From Deltaproteobacteria bacterium (GTDB taxonomy: Bacteria > Desulfobacterota > GWC2-55-46 > DRQE01), in contig JACRCI010000046.1 of assembly GCA_016219105.1 (NCBI GenBank), forward strand, positions 1 to 35,260: DNA of 35,260 nt. Direction: 5' to 3'. Below, piece by piece: positions 1 to 8,326 of this stretch. Positions within the stretch are counted from its first letter, which is position 1; each line of letters starts with the position of its first letter. The notes under the pieces were generated by a model. The model saw nothing but the letters and a program-made list of their open reading frames with translations, was not told the origin of the DNA and made no database searches. The position numbers were made by a program, and so were the translations under genes.

Positions 1-25
1 AAAAACCCATAAAAAATAGGAAGTC

Positions 26-77
26 TGTCATGCTGAACCATGGCCTGAATTTATTTCAGGCTTGTTTCGGGGGTGAC
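26..77. repeat. Imperfect inverted repeat (TGTCA...GCCTGAAtttatTTCAGGC...TGACA)
   Basis: Perfect 7-bp stem GCCTGAA/TTCAGGC (43-49/55-61) nested within outer TGTCA (26-30)/TGACA (73-77) arms. Confidence 0.6.
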
Positions 78-130
78 ATAAAGTCACTTTTTCAGCAGCC
101 TGCTAATAAAGAATGAGGGAGGTTACATAG

Positions 131-1516
131 ATGCAGCTTACCGGACTTCTCTGGGGACAGAGGCTTTTAAAGAAGGTCGAGTTCCCGGTCGCCGAGGTGC
201 TCGGACCCGAGGCCACGGTTGACGAGATAAAGGCCCTCATAAAGAAATGCGCCGGGGTGTTCGTAAAACCCGTCTTCAAGGGCGGCGTGGGCAAAAAAGG
301 CAAGGCGGGACTCATAGGCAGGGCGTCCGACATAAACGAGGCCCTAAGACACAAGGAAAGGCTCTATTTCGTCGAACACCGTTTCAGCAACTCCACTGCC
401 AAGGCCGACGGGGTTACGTTCGAGGGGCTCGTCCCGGCCCAGCACGAGGTCTACTTCTCGATTGCCGATTCAACCGTATACCGCGCCCCCACCATGACCA
501 TAACCCACCACGGAGGGGTGGACATAGAGGAACTCCCCAAGGACAAGATACAGGAAGTCCCCTTCGACCCGCTGACCGGGCTTAAAAGCTACCACGTATC
601 CAACGCGCTCGAGGAACTCGGCGCGCCCAAGGAGATTATAAGCCCGCTCGTGCAGAACCTTCCCAGGCTCTGGACGCTTTATAACAACTACGGCATGAGC
701 ATGCTTGAGCTCAACCCCATAAGGATGATGCCCGGGGCGCAGGACAGGCTCACGCCGGTCGCGTGCGATTTCAAGGGTTCGTTCGACCAGGACGACCCGG
801 CCTGGAAAAGGCTCGATCTGCCGGCCCATATATTCGCGTCCGACTATTCCGAGTTCGAGCAGGAGATAAACCAACTCAGGACCTATCAGGGGCAGAGCGA
901 CGTGTTCATCATCAACCCGCACGGCACCATAACCGCCCCGACCTTCGGCGGAGGCGCCAACGCCCTCGTCACGGAACTGCTCGGCGAGAGCGCCACCATA
1001 TCGTCGGACTTCGGCGGAAACCCCCCGTACGAAAAGATGTTCCAGATATCGCGGATAGTGTTCAAATACTGGCTCAGGCAGTCCAACGTCCTTTTTATAA
1101 TAGGCGGCAAGGCCAATAACACCGACATATACGAGACCTTCAGGGCCATGGCCGACGCCCTCAGGAACTTTTTCCAGACCAACGGCCCCACCCCTCTGTT
1201 CGTCGTCATAGGCAGGGGAGGTCCTAACCTCGTAAGGGGCATGGCCTACATGAAGGACACCCTCGATCAACTGAAGCTTCCCTACCGCATCTTCGGCCAT
1301 GACAGCGCCATGAGCGAGGTCGTGAACTACGCACTGAAGATTGACGGGTGGATGGAGAGGGAGGGTAGAAGCCTTATCTCTAAAAGGTTTTCATCCCCCG
1401 GCGCCGAAGGCCTGGTCACGGCGGCCCCGGAGGCAAACCGCAAGGCGACTACTTCTCGCGTGAAAGGCGGCCGTAAGGCTGAAGGACGCGGACCCCGCCG
1501 CGGGGCGACAACGTAA
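131..1516 (+). CDS. aclB: ATP-citrate lyase small/ATP-grasp (citrate-binding) subunit
   Basis: 461 aa; ATP-grasp-like N-terminus (VFVKPVFKGGVGKKGKAGL...), MLELNPIR, FGGGANALVTELLG, VVIGRGGPNLVRGM; RBS-like gagggagg upstream; adjacent to the large subunit. Confidence 0.85.
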   Translation: MQLTGLLWGQRLLKKVEFPVAEVLGPEATVDEIKALIKKCAGVFVKPVFKGGVGKKGKAGLIGRASDINEALRHKERLYFVEHRFSNSTAKADGVTFEGLVPAQHEVYFSIADSTVYRAPTMTITHHGGVDIEELPKDKIQEVPFDPLTGLKSYHVSNALEELGAPKEIISPLVQNLPRLWTLYNNYGMSMLELNPIRMMPGAQDRLTPVACDFKGSFDQDDPAWKRLDLPAHIFASDYSEFEQEINQLRTYQGQSDVFIINPHGTITAPTFGGGANALVTELLGESATISSDFGGNPPYEKMFQISRIVFKYWLRQSNVLFIIGGKANNTDIYETFRAMADALRNFFQTNGPTPLFVVIGRGGPNLVRGMAYMKDTLDQLKLPYRIFGHDSAMSEVVNYALKIDGWMEREGRSLISKRFSSPGAEGLVTAAPEANRKATTSRVKGGRKAEGRGPRRGATT

Positions 1517-1545
1517 AAAGAACGAAGGGACCAACGTGAGGGATT

Positions 1546-4263
1546 ATGCACAAAGAAGGCGTTAAAAAATTCAACTACTACGTCGGCGTCAATTCCCTGG
1601 AGAATGTCGCGACCAGGGAAGACAGGGTCTGCGTCCTGAACATACTCGGCACCGAAAGCCGGACCGTCACCCCGGTAAGCCATGAATTTTCCGGCGGGAA
1701 CGTCGTTTTCGGGACAGGCCCCGGAAGGAGCGGGCAGAGCCTTCCGACGAAGCTCGGCGGCATACCGGTTTTCAACTCCATAAAAGAGGGCCTCGACAAA
1801 GGGCACCCGTTCAACACGGCCGTCATCTATCTGCCCCCCTCAGGGGTGAGGGACGGGGTAGCCGAGGCCGTGAAGTTCAACCCGAAACTGAAAAAGGTCG
1901 TGATACTGACCGAGAAGGTTCCGATAGGCGACTCCCGGATCATAAGGGCCATCTGCCAGACAAACGGCGTGGACGTCTTCGGCGCCAACTGTCTCGGGGT
2001 GGCGGACGCGTGGAACAGGGTCAGGATAGGCGGGGCGCTCGGGGGCAGCAAGCCCGACGAATCACTCGTAAAGGGTTCCATAGCAATATTCTCCAATTCC
2101 GGAAATTTTACCACTACCATAGCCGTTTACCTCCTTACGAGCGGATGGGGCACCACCACGAGCGTATCCAGCGGAAAGGACGTCTACATACAGTTCGCGC
2201 CGGCGGAGTTTTTCAACGCGCTGGAGAAGGACGGGAGAAGCAAGGGCGCCGTCATATACGTTGAGCCGGGCGGTTACTACGAACGCGGCCTCAATATCAC
2301 CAAACCCACGGTCGCGTGCGTTGTCGGGAGATGGAAGGCGCGCCTTACCAAGGCGTGCGGACACGCCGGCAGCCTTGCCGGAAGCGGCGACGACGCCAGG
2401 GCCAAGGAGAAGTGGTTCATGGATTATTTCGGCGTGGACGGCATATACACGCCCGAGAGGCCCGTTTTCTCCAAGAAGGGCGCGGTGGTGACCAACATCG
2501 CGCACATACCAGAGGCGCTTTCGAAGGTCATGGAACTCGGCGGCGTGGAGCCGGACTTCGAGCCCAAAGGCGACCTTTCCCTTAAATGCTGGCTCGCGAA
2601 CAACGCCGGTATCAGCCTGCCCAAGGCGCTCGACGTAAAGCAGGTTCTGGCGGTCGCTCCCTATGGCGAGCAGATAGAGACGGTCTTAAAACAGGTCGGC
2701 GCCCAGTACCCGCGTCAGCCCATGAAGGACTGTAGCGGCGCCTCCATGATGGATCCCGCGACGCAGGTAACGCGGATATACGACGTTTCGATACTCGACG
2801 CATCAAAACGCACGCTGGAGGAAAACCTCGTCCTGTCGCTTCTTAAAAGCTATCCGGACCCTTACGGGAGAAAACTCGCGAACCTCGCGTTTAACGCCTT
2901 TGTAAACCACCACGACGACCCGGCGCTCATGGCCGCCGCGGCAAGCAGGGAGGCCGAGAATTCGCCGAACACCGTCGTCGCCGCCGCGGTCTCGATAATA
3001 GGAAAGGGCAGGGTTAAGAAGTCGCTGGAGGTATCGAGACTGCTGCTCGGAAAATTCCAACACTCGGGACTGGTAAACCCGACTTCCGGTTTTAATTATT
3101 CGGCGATACTTAAGTCCCTTACAAAGGACGAAAAGGCGCTCTTTGCCGGCGCGGGAGCGGACGGCGCGGCCAGGGCGAGCATCATGATCGCCGAGCTAAG
3201 CTCCTTGAAGAAAGAGTCGGTATTCATAAACTTCGTAAGGGACGCATCCGGAGGGAAACCCTCGGTGGACGCCGTCCTTTCCGCGATATGGACGACACTC
3301 GGATGGGAAGGCCTCCTCAAGAAGGACATCTCGCGGTGGACGCTTATGACGCTCCCGTGGTATTCGAGGGTGTTTTCAACCATCGTGGGCTGTTCCGTGC
3401 CCACTGACAGGCACACCAGGAAAGGGTTCTGCGGGGTTGACACCGCGGAGATATTAAAGGACTGGTCGTTTACCGAGACCGCGTTCCTCGCCCTGGTGGG
3501 CCGCCGTCCGGCGGCGGCTGAGCTGTTTGAGTTCTCCATGCTCCTGGGCCTCATCATATCCAACGGCCCCGGGACTATCTCCGCGCAGGGGGCCAAGGGA
3601 GGGGTGAGCGCGGACGGACCGGAAAGCCCGATGAGGGTGCAGATAAACAAATCCTTCGTAGGCTTTTTAACCCATACCGGTTTCGCGCACGGCGGCAACG
3701 GCTATGAGGCCATAGCCTTCCTCATCGAGAGGTTCAAGGATAGCGGGCTTAAAGACCCGGGCAACAAAAACCACTCCATTGATCTTAAGGCCATAGCCGA
3801 CGCGTATTCACGGCACTACAGTAAATATAAGGCCGAGCAGAAATCCATCGGGAACCTCGAATACGCCAAGATCCCATGCTTAAACCATCCGATATTCAAG
3901 GGCAGGCCCGTGAACTACGACCCAAGGGAGAGGTTCATCAGCTCCACGTTCGAGGAGAGGGGGATATACAACGTCTTCCTCGACTTCTACGGAAGGCTCG
4001 TCAACTCGCTTTTCCAGGCCAAGGTCACCCCCAACGTCTACTGCGTCAACGTGGACGCCGTGATAGCGGTGATACTCCTTAAGATACTGTGGCAGCCCTT
4101 CCATAAGGGGACAATATCGGAAAGGGAGATGGAGGACTCGGCGTTCACGACGTTCCTTTTCGGAAGGATGATAGGCTCGGCCTCGGAGATAGACGACCAT
4201 ATAAACCGCGGCCGCGACATGGACACGAGGACTCCCGCGAGCAAGTGCCTGTACGTGCGCTGA
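1546..4263 (+). CDS. aclA: ATP-citrate lyase large subunit (CoA-binding + citrate-synthase-like), elongated/divergent
   Basis: 905 aa; succinyl-CoA-synthetase-like core with GHAGS phosphohistidine motif (His273), C-terminal citrate-synthase-like region (GFCGVDTAEIL, SNGPGT, HGGNG, CLNHPIF, NVDA). Confidence 0.8.
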   Translation: MHKEGVKKFNYYVGVNSLENVATREDRVCVLNILGTESRTVTPVSHEFSGGNVVFGTGPGRSGQSLPTKLGGIPVFNSIKEGLDKGHPFNTAVIYLPPSGVRDGVAEAVKFNPKLKKVVILTEKVPIGDSRIIRAICQTNGVDVFGANCLGVADAWNRVRIGGALGGSKPDESLVKGSIAIFSNSGNFTTTIAVYLLTSGWGTTTSVSSGKDVYIQFAPAEFFNALEKDGRSKGAVIYVEPGGYYERGLNITKPTVACVVGRWKARLTKACGHAGSLAGSGDDARAKEKWFMDYFGVDGIYTPERPVFSKKGAVVTNIAHIPEALSKVMELGGVEPDFEPKGDLSLKCWLANNAGISLPKALDVKQVLAVAPYGEQIETVLKQVGAQYPRQPMKDCSGASMMDPATQVTRIYDVSILDASKRTLEENLVLSLLKSYPDPYGRKLANLAFNAFVNHHDDPALMAAAASREAENSPNTVVAAAVSIIGKGRVKKSLEVSRLLLGKFQHSGLVNPTSGFNYSAILKSLTKDEKALFAGAGADGAARASIMIAELSSLKKESVFINFVRDASGGKPSVDAVLSAIWTTLGWEGLLKKDISRWTLMTLPWYSRVFSTIVGCSVPTDRHTRKGFCGVDTAEILKDWSFTETAFLALVGRRPAAAELFEFSMLLGLIISNGPGTISAQGAKGGVSADGPESPMRVQINKSFVGFLTHTGFAHGGNGYEAIAFLIERFKDSGLKDPGNKNHSIDLKAIADAYSRHYSKYKAEQKSIGNLEYAKIPCLNHPIFKGRPVNYDPRERFISSTFEERGIYNVFLDFYGRLVNSLFQAKVTPNVYCVNVDAVIAVILLKILWQPFHKGTISEREMEDSAFTTFLFGRMIGSASEIDDHINRGRDMDTRTPASKCLYVR

Positions 4264-4286
4264 AAAAACGCGGCTGATATCCTGCG

Positions 4287-4323
4287 CCCCGGAGAGGTTC
4301 CCATCTCTTTCCGGGGTTTTTTG
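4287..4323 (+). terminator. Rho-independent terminator after the ACL genes
   Basis: CCCCGG-AGAG...CTCTTT-CCGGGG stem followed by TTTTTTG. Confidence 0.75.
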
Positions 4324-4433
4324 TTTGACAAGGGTTTTTGCGCCTGTTATAAAGTTGTCATCATGTTTTTTAGCGTCCGACGTGGCCGGCTGGTTGGCCG
4401 TCGCGTCTATCTGGCTGGAAGGAGGGGTGTCAA

Positions 4434-5162
4434 TTGAAACAATCAAGCTCTACCGGCGAGAAGAAGTTGTTTTTATTGGTGGTTATTTTGCTGATAGTCG
4501 GCGGGGGCGTGCTTCTTTTTTATCTTTTCAAGGCAGGCAAGACCCCCCGGTCCGGCGAACATAAAATAGTATCCGCGAGGGTTAAGATAGAGACCGTCAT
4601 GGAAACTACCGGGGTTCCGACCACCACTCCGTCCGTGACGACCAACACTCCGTCCGTGACGACCAACACTCCGTCCTCGACGGCCAACCAGCCGTCCTCG
4701 ACGGCGGTGAAGCCCGTTGTGGAGGAAAAACCGTCTAAGAGGCCTTTGGTCAAGCCGTCCGAAAAACCTGTTACGAAGGCCGCGGAAAAACCTGCGGATA
4801 AAGCAGTCGCGAAACCCGTTGAAAAGACGATCAAACAGACCGCACAGGCCAGGACGACCTCGACGGCCGGCACTCCGGCCAAAAAACCCGTCCGTTATAA
4901 GCCGTGGGCCGTGCACATAGCGTCGGTCGCGAGCAAGAAGGAGGCCGCGGAGCTTAAAAGCGCCGTCGCCGGAAAGGGCTATAAAGTCTATGTGACCGAC
5001 TTCAACAAAGAGGGGCTTAAATGGTACAGGGTCAGGGTCGGTTTCTACTCAACGCGCAAAGACGCGCAGAAGGCCGCCTCAAGCCTCGCAAAACAGTTTG
5101 AGAACATAGACGCATGGCCGGTCATGCCGTCCAAAGACGAGGTACGCAGGCACATGAATTAG
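4434..5162 (+). CDS. SPOR-domain membrane protein with Thr/Pro/Ser repeat linker
   Basis: N-terminal TM (LFLLVVILLIVGGGVLLFYLF), TPSVTTN-type repeats, C-terminal SPOR-like YKPWAVHIASVASKKEAAELKSAVAGKGYKVYV...WYRVRVGFYSTRKDAQ; TTG start preceded by ggaaggagg. Confidence 0.8.
   Translation: MKQSSSTGEKKLFLLVVILLIVGGGVLLFYLFKAGKTPRSGEHKIVSARVKIETVMETTGVPTTTPSVTTNTPSVTTNTPSSTANQPSSTAVKPVVEEKPSKRPLVKPSEKPVTKAAEKPADKAVAKPVEKTIKQTAQARTTSTAGTPAKKPVRYKPWAVHIASVASKKEAAELKSAVAGKGYKVYVTDFNKEGLKWYRVRVGFYSTRKDAQKAASSLAKQFENIDAWPVMPSKDEVRRHMN
4623..4706 (+). repeat. Tandem 21-bp repeat, 4 units, inside the SPOR gene
   Basis: accactccgtccgtgacgacc / aacactccgtccgtgacgacc / aacactccgtcctcgacggcc / aaccagccgtcctcgacggcg. 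Confidence 0.9.
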
Positions 5163-5200
5163 CTTGACCTGACCGTGGTTCTACCCTTAAAATATTGCTT

Positions 5201-6694
5201 ATGGAGGACGCGGTTTATCAGCCAACCAGCCTTGACGGCCAACCAGCCGTCTACGACGGCCAACCAACCGGCCCTGCCGGCAAAGAAAAATACGTATTTA
5301 TCGAGACGTTCGGCTGCCAGATGAACGACAATGACTCCATGAGGATGCTCGCTCATCTCAAGGACTCGAAATACCTTCCCACCGACGAGCCTGCGAGCGC
5401 CGACCTCATACTGATCAACACATGCAGCATCCGCGACAAGGCGGAACAGAAATTCTACAGCGCCGCCGGCAAGTATAGGGAGCTCAAGGAGAAAAACCCA
5501 TCGCTTATCATAGGCATAAGCGGATGCGTGGCGCAGCAGGCGGGAGCGGGGCTACTCAAAAGAATCCCATACGTTGACATGGTCATCGGGACGCACAACG
5601 TGCACAATGTCCCCGAACTCGTCGAGGAGATATCCGACCGTCGTGGACGGCTGGCAGGCCGGCCGGATGAAAAGATATCCAGGACAGAATTTCGTGACAC
5701 TATAGGGCCAGGCGAATATGCTGCTTACGGATTGCCTTACGGCGGCGGGGTAAAGGCCTCGGTGAGCATAATGCGCGGCTGCGATAATTTCTGCACCTAC
5801 TGCATCGTGCCGTCAGTAAGGGGAAAAGAGGCGTCGAGGCCGTGCGAAGACATCCTCGACGACGTAAAAAGGCTCGCTGACCAGGGGGTAAAGGAGATTA
5901 CCCTTCTGGGACAGAACGTAAACTCATACCGGCCAACCAGCCGTTCTCAACGGCCAGACGGGCCTGCCGTGACGTTCCCGGGGCTTTTAAGGCTGGTATG
6001 CGCGGTGGACCCTATCGAGAGGGTGAGGTTCGTGACATCGCACCCGAAGGATATGTCCACGGAGCTTATTTATCTCTTCGGTGAAGAGGCAAAAAAGCTA
6101 TCGAGGAACGTGCACCTGCCGCTTCAATCAGGCTCCGACAGCGTCCTTGGGCGCATGAAAAGGGGCTATACGGTCGCCGGGTACCTTTCAAAGGTCGCCC
6201 TTTTAAGGAGGCTCTATCCGGACATCTCGATTACGACCGATATAATAGCCGGTTTCCCCGGCGAGAGCGGGGAGGATTTCGAAAAGACCGTTACAGTCCT
6301 GAGGGAAGTGGAATTCGACGGCGTATTTTCGTTCAAGTATTCGCCGAGGCCGAATACCGCGGCTGCGGGGTTTTCCGATCAGGTCCCGGCCGAGGTAGCC
6401 CAGGAAAGGCTCCTCAGGATACAGGAAATACAGAAAGGCATAACCGCCAAGAAGATGAAAGCGCTTGTCGGCAGAAACATGGATGTCCTCGTGGAGGGAG
6501 AGAGCAACCGTCAGGGACGGCTGGATGGCCGTCAGGGCCGTCCAACCGACTGTCAGGGCCGTCCAACCGAGATGACCGGAAGGACCCCGTGCAACAGGGT
6601 CGTGAATTTCCCCGGCCCGCGCGAGCGTGTCGGCGCCATAGTCGGCGTCCTCATAACAGGGGCGTGTTCAAACTCTCTAAGGGGGATTCAATGA
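5201..6694 (+). CDS. miaB: tRNA-2-methylthio-N6-dimethylallyladenosine synthase MiaB
   Basis: YVFIETFGCQMN, radical SAM CDNFCTYC, EITLLGQNVNSY, HLPLQSGSDSVL, IAGFPGESGEDFEKT, TRAM-like C-terminus NRVVNFPG. ORF opens at TTG 5195; ATG 5201 chosen. Confidence 0.93.
   Translation: MEDAVYQPTSLDGQPAVYDGQPTGPAGKEKYVFIETFGCQMNDNDSMRMLAHLKDSKYLPTDEPASADLILINTCSIRDKAEQKFYSAAGKYRELKEKNPSLIIGISGCVAQQAGAGLLKRIPYVDMVIGTHNVHNVPELVEEISDRRGRLAGRPDEKISRTEFRDTIGPGEYAAYGLPYGGGVKASVSIMRGCDNFCTYCIVPSVRGKEASRPCEDILDDVKRLADQGVKEITLLGQNVNSYRPTSRSQRPDGPAVTFPGLLRLVCAVDPIERVRFVTSHPKDMSTELIYLFGEEAKKLSRNVHLPLQSGSDSVLGRMKRGYTVAGYLSKVALLRRLYPDISITTDIIAGFPGESGEDFEKTVTVLREVEFDGVFSFKYSPRPNTAAAGFSDQVPAEVAQERLLRIQEIQKGITAKKMKALVGRNMDVLVEGESNRQGRLDGRQGRPTDCQGRPTEMTGRTPCNRVVNFPGPRERVGAIVGVLITGACSNSLRGIQ
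5221..5280 (-). repeat. Dispersed 21-nt-unit repeat, multi-unit copy at the miaB 5' end
   Basis: gccaaccagccttgacggccaaccagccgtctacgacggccaaccaaccggccctgccgg. Confidence 0.85.
5638..5666 (+). repeat. Dispersed repeat copy inside miaB
   Basis: CCGTCGTGGACGGCTGGCAGGCCGGCCGG; 24/25 nt identical to the copy in hypD (30158-30182, reverse complement). Confidence 0.85.
5929..5970 (-). repeat. Dispersed repeat copy inside miaB
   Basis: ccggccaaccagccgttctcaacggccagacgggcctgccgt. Confidence 0.8.
6505..6569 (+). repeat. Dispersed repeat, tandem copy inside miaB (21-nt period)
   Basis: GTCAGGGCCGTCCAACCG occurs exactly at 6531-6548 and 6552-6569; preceded by ACCGTCAGGGACGGCTGGATGGCC. Confidence 0.85.
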
Positions 6695-6710
6695 AAGAAA
6701 GGAGGGCCGC

Positions 6711-7211
6711 ATGCTGGTAAAGATGAAAGTCACGGGGCTTACGATGGACCCGTTCACAAACGCGCCTATAGTGATACTGAAGGACCAGGAGGATAAGAAC
6801 GCGCTTCCCATATGGATAGGGTTGCTTGAGGCAAGCGCCATAGCGTCGGAACTCGAAAAGATGGAGTTCTCCAGGCCCATGACGCACGACCTGGTTGAGG
6901 ACATCTTGAAGCGCATGGACGTAACCGTCACGAAGGTGGAGGTAAACGACTTGAAGGACAACGTCTACTACGCCACCATCCATATGGAAAAGGGCGGGGA
7001 TAAATACGCTATAGACGCAAGGCCGAGCGACGCTATCGCGATCGCGCTCAGGGTGAGTTCCCCCATATACGTGGATACGAGGGTCCTCGACAAATCAAGA
7101 AGCATAGACATGAGAAACGCTCAGGGCGGTAAAAAAGGCGACGGCAAGGACAACCTGCTTGAGCTTCTCGAGGATATGTCGCCCGAGGCCTTCGGCAAGT
7201 ATAGGATGTAG
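6711..7211 (+). CDS. DUF151 / bifunctional nuclease (BFN) domain protein
   Basis: 166 aa; LPIWIGLLEASAIASELE, RPMTHDLVEDILKRM, VYYATIHM, IDARPSDAIAIALRVSSPIYV are typical of the BFN family. Confidence 0.9.
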   Translation: MLVKMKVTGLTMDPFTNAPIVILKDQEDKNALPIWIGLLEASAIASELEKMEFSRPMTHDLVEDILKRMDVTVTKVEVNDLKDNVYYATIHMEKGGDKYAIDARPSDAIAIALRVSSPIYVDTRVLDKSRSIDMRNAQGGKKGDGKDNLLELLEDMSPEAFGKYRM

Positions 7212-7215
7212 CCCC

Positions 7216-7239
7216 TGGCCGCCAGCCGGCCCTGCCGGA
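7216..7239 (-). repeat. Dispersed repeat, partial copy just 3' of the BFN gene stop
   Basis: ctggccgccagccggccctgccgg. Confidence 0.6.
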
Positions 7240-7288
7240 AAGCCGCTTAAGGCCTTTCTTTTATAAACCCCCTCTTGCAACGGAAATT

Positions 7289-8326
7289 ATGGACATGGAG
7301 ACCGTTAAGGAAGAACCGGTATTCAAAGACTTCTCGCTCATGGATGAGTCCAGGAAGCTCCTTGAGAACCATTTCTACGACTCGGCCTTCATAAACGAAT
7401 ACGGCAGGATCGAGACCGCCAGGAGCGAGAGATACGGCCTTTCATATTCGGTAATAATCATCCACATAGAGTCGTTCGGCGGCGCGAAAACGGCGCCGGG
7501 GAAAAAAGAATTGCTCAAGTTCCTCAAGGCCGTCGTCTCGGCGCTCATGAAGGTCGTCCGCACCTGCGACGTGGCCGGAATGCTCGAGGACAAGAGGATT
7601 ATAGTGATACTGCCGCACACCGATTACTTCGGCTCCCTGATAACCATTAAAAAGATCCAGAAGGCCCTCGAGTCCGTCTCGACGGCGGGTGAGCCGCGCG
7701 CGGAAATAATATTCGCGCAGGCTACATACCCGAAGGACGCAAACGGTTTCGGAGAGCTTGTCGGCACCGCCGGAAGGAGGGTCGCCGGGAGGCTCAAGAG
7801 CCTGTGGGTGCAGCTCGGGCTTGAGGGAAAGCTCTTCTGGGAGACGGTGGCATCTCTGACCTCGGGCACGTATGGAGCGGAGGCTTATTCGACCTTTGAC
7901 ACGGGGCCGGACCTGGACCTTAAGAATTCGTTCATCCAGAGCGTTAACTCGGCGATACTGATGGAGATAGCGAGGACCCCGGAGAAAAGGGGGATACTCT
8001 ACCTTGGGGTTAAAAAGGTCTCGAATGACCTCCCGTTCATGAAGGATATCGAGACCGCGGGCAGGACCGCCATGAAGATATTCGTCGTAGGCACGGACGG
8101 AAGTTCCGTGCCCGACACGAAGAACTCCACCACCGTGGCCCTCGGCGACCACCGTCTGGAGGGCGTGTATTTCACCTTTTTCATGAACGAGGACGCGGCA
8201 TACGCCGTGATATGCAGGGAGAACTGGGGGGATACGCACAACTGTTTCCATACCTCGGACGAGTTCATAGTCGAGGGGCTTATAACCAAATTTCAGAGGG
8301 ATTATTCGCTTCAGGAGCAGCTCTGA
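7289..8326 (+). CDS. Degenerate GGDEF-like domain protein with unassigned C-terminal domain
   Basis: 345 aa; GGDEF-like fold pattern (YSVIIIHIESF...LMKVVRTCDVAGMLEDKRIIVILPHTD) lacking the GG(D/E)EF motif; C-terminal about 150 aa not recognised. Confidence 0.55.
   Translation: MDMETVKEEPVFKDFSLMDESRKLLENHFYDSAFINEYGRIETARSERYGLSYSVIIIHIESFGGAKTAPGKKELLKFLKAVVSALMKVVRTCDVAGMLEDKRIIVILPHTDYFGSLITIKKIQKALESVSTAGEPRAEIIFAQATYPKDANGFGELVGTAGRRVAGRLKSLWVQLGLEGKLFWETVASLTSGTYGAEAYSTFDTGPDLDLKNSFIQSVNSAILMEIARTPEKRGILYLGVKKVSNDLPFMKDIETAGRTAMKIFVVGTDGSSVPDTKNSTTVALGDHRLEGVYFTFFMNEDAAYAVICRENWGDTHNCFHTSDEFIVEGLITKFQRDYSLQEQL

Noticed and set aside
470-1300. 276-aa minus-strand ORF
   Set aside because: Antisense to aclB; no RBS or domain support.
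1493-1505. CCCCGCcGCGGGG palindrome at the aclB 3' end
   Set aside because: Short GC palindrome with no T-tract and no similarity to the dispersed family; could be chance in GC-rich DNA.
4623-6569. CRISPR-like array (short repeats clustered at 4.6-6.6 kb)
   Set aside because: Units are 21 nt, tandem or dispersed without regular unique spacers, mostly inside coding sequence; no cas genes.
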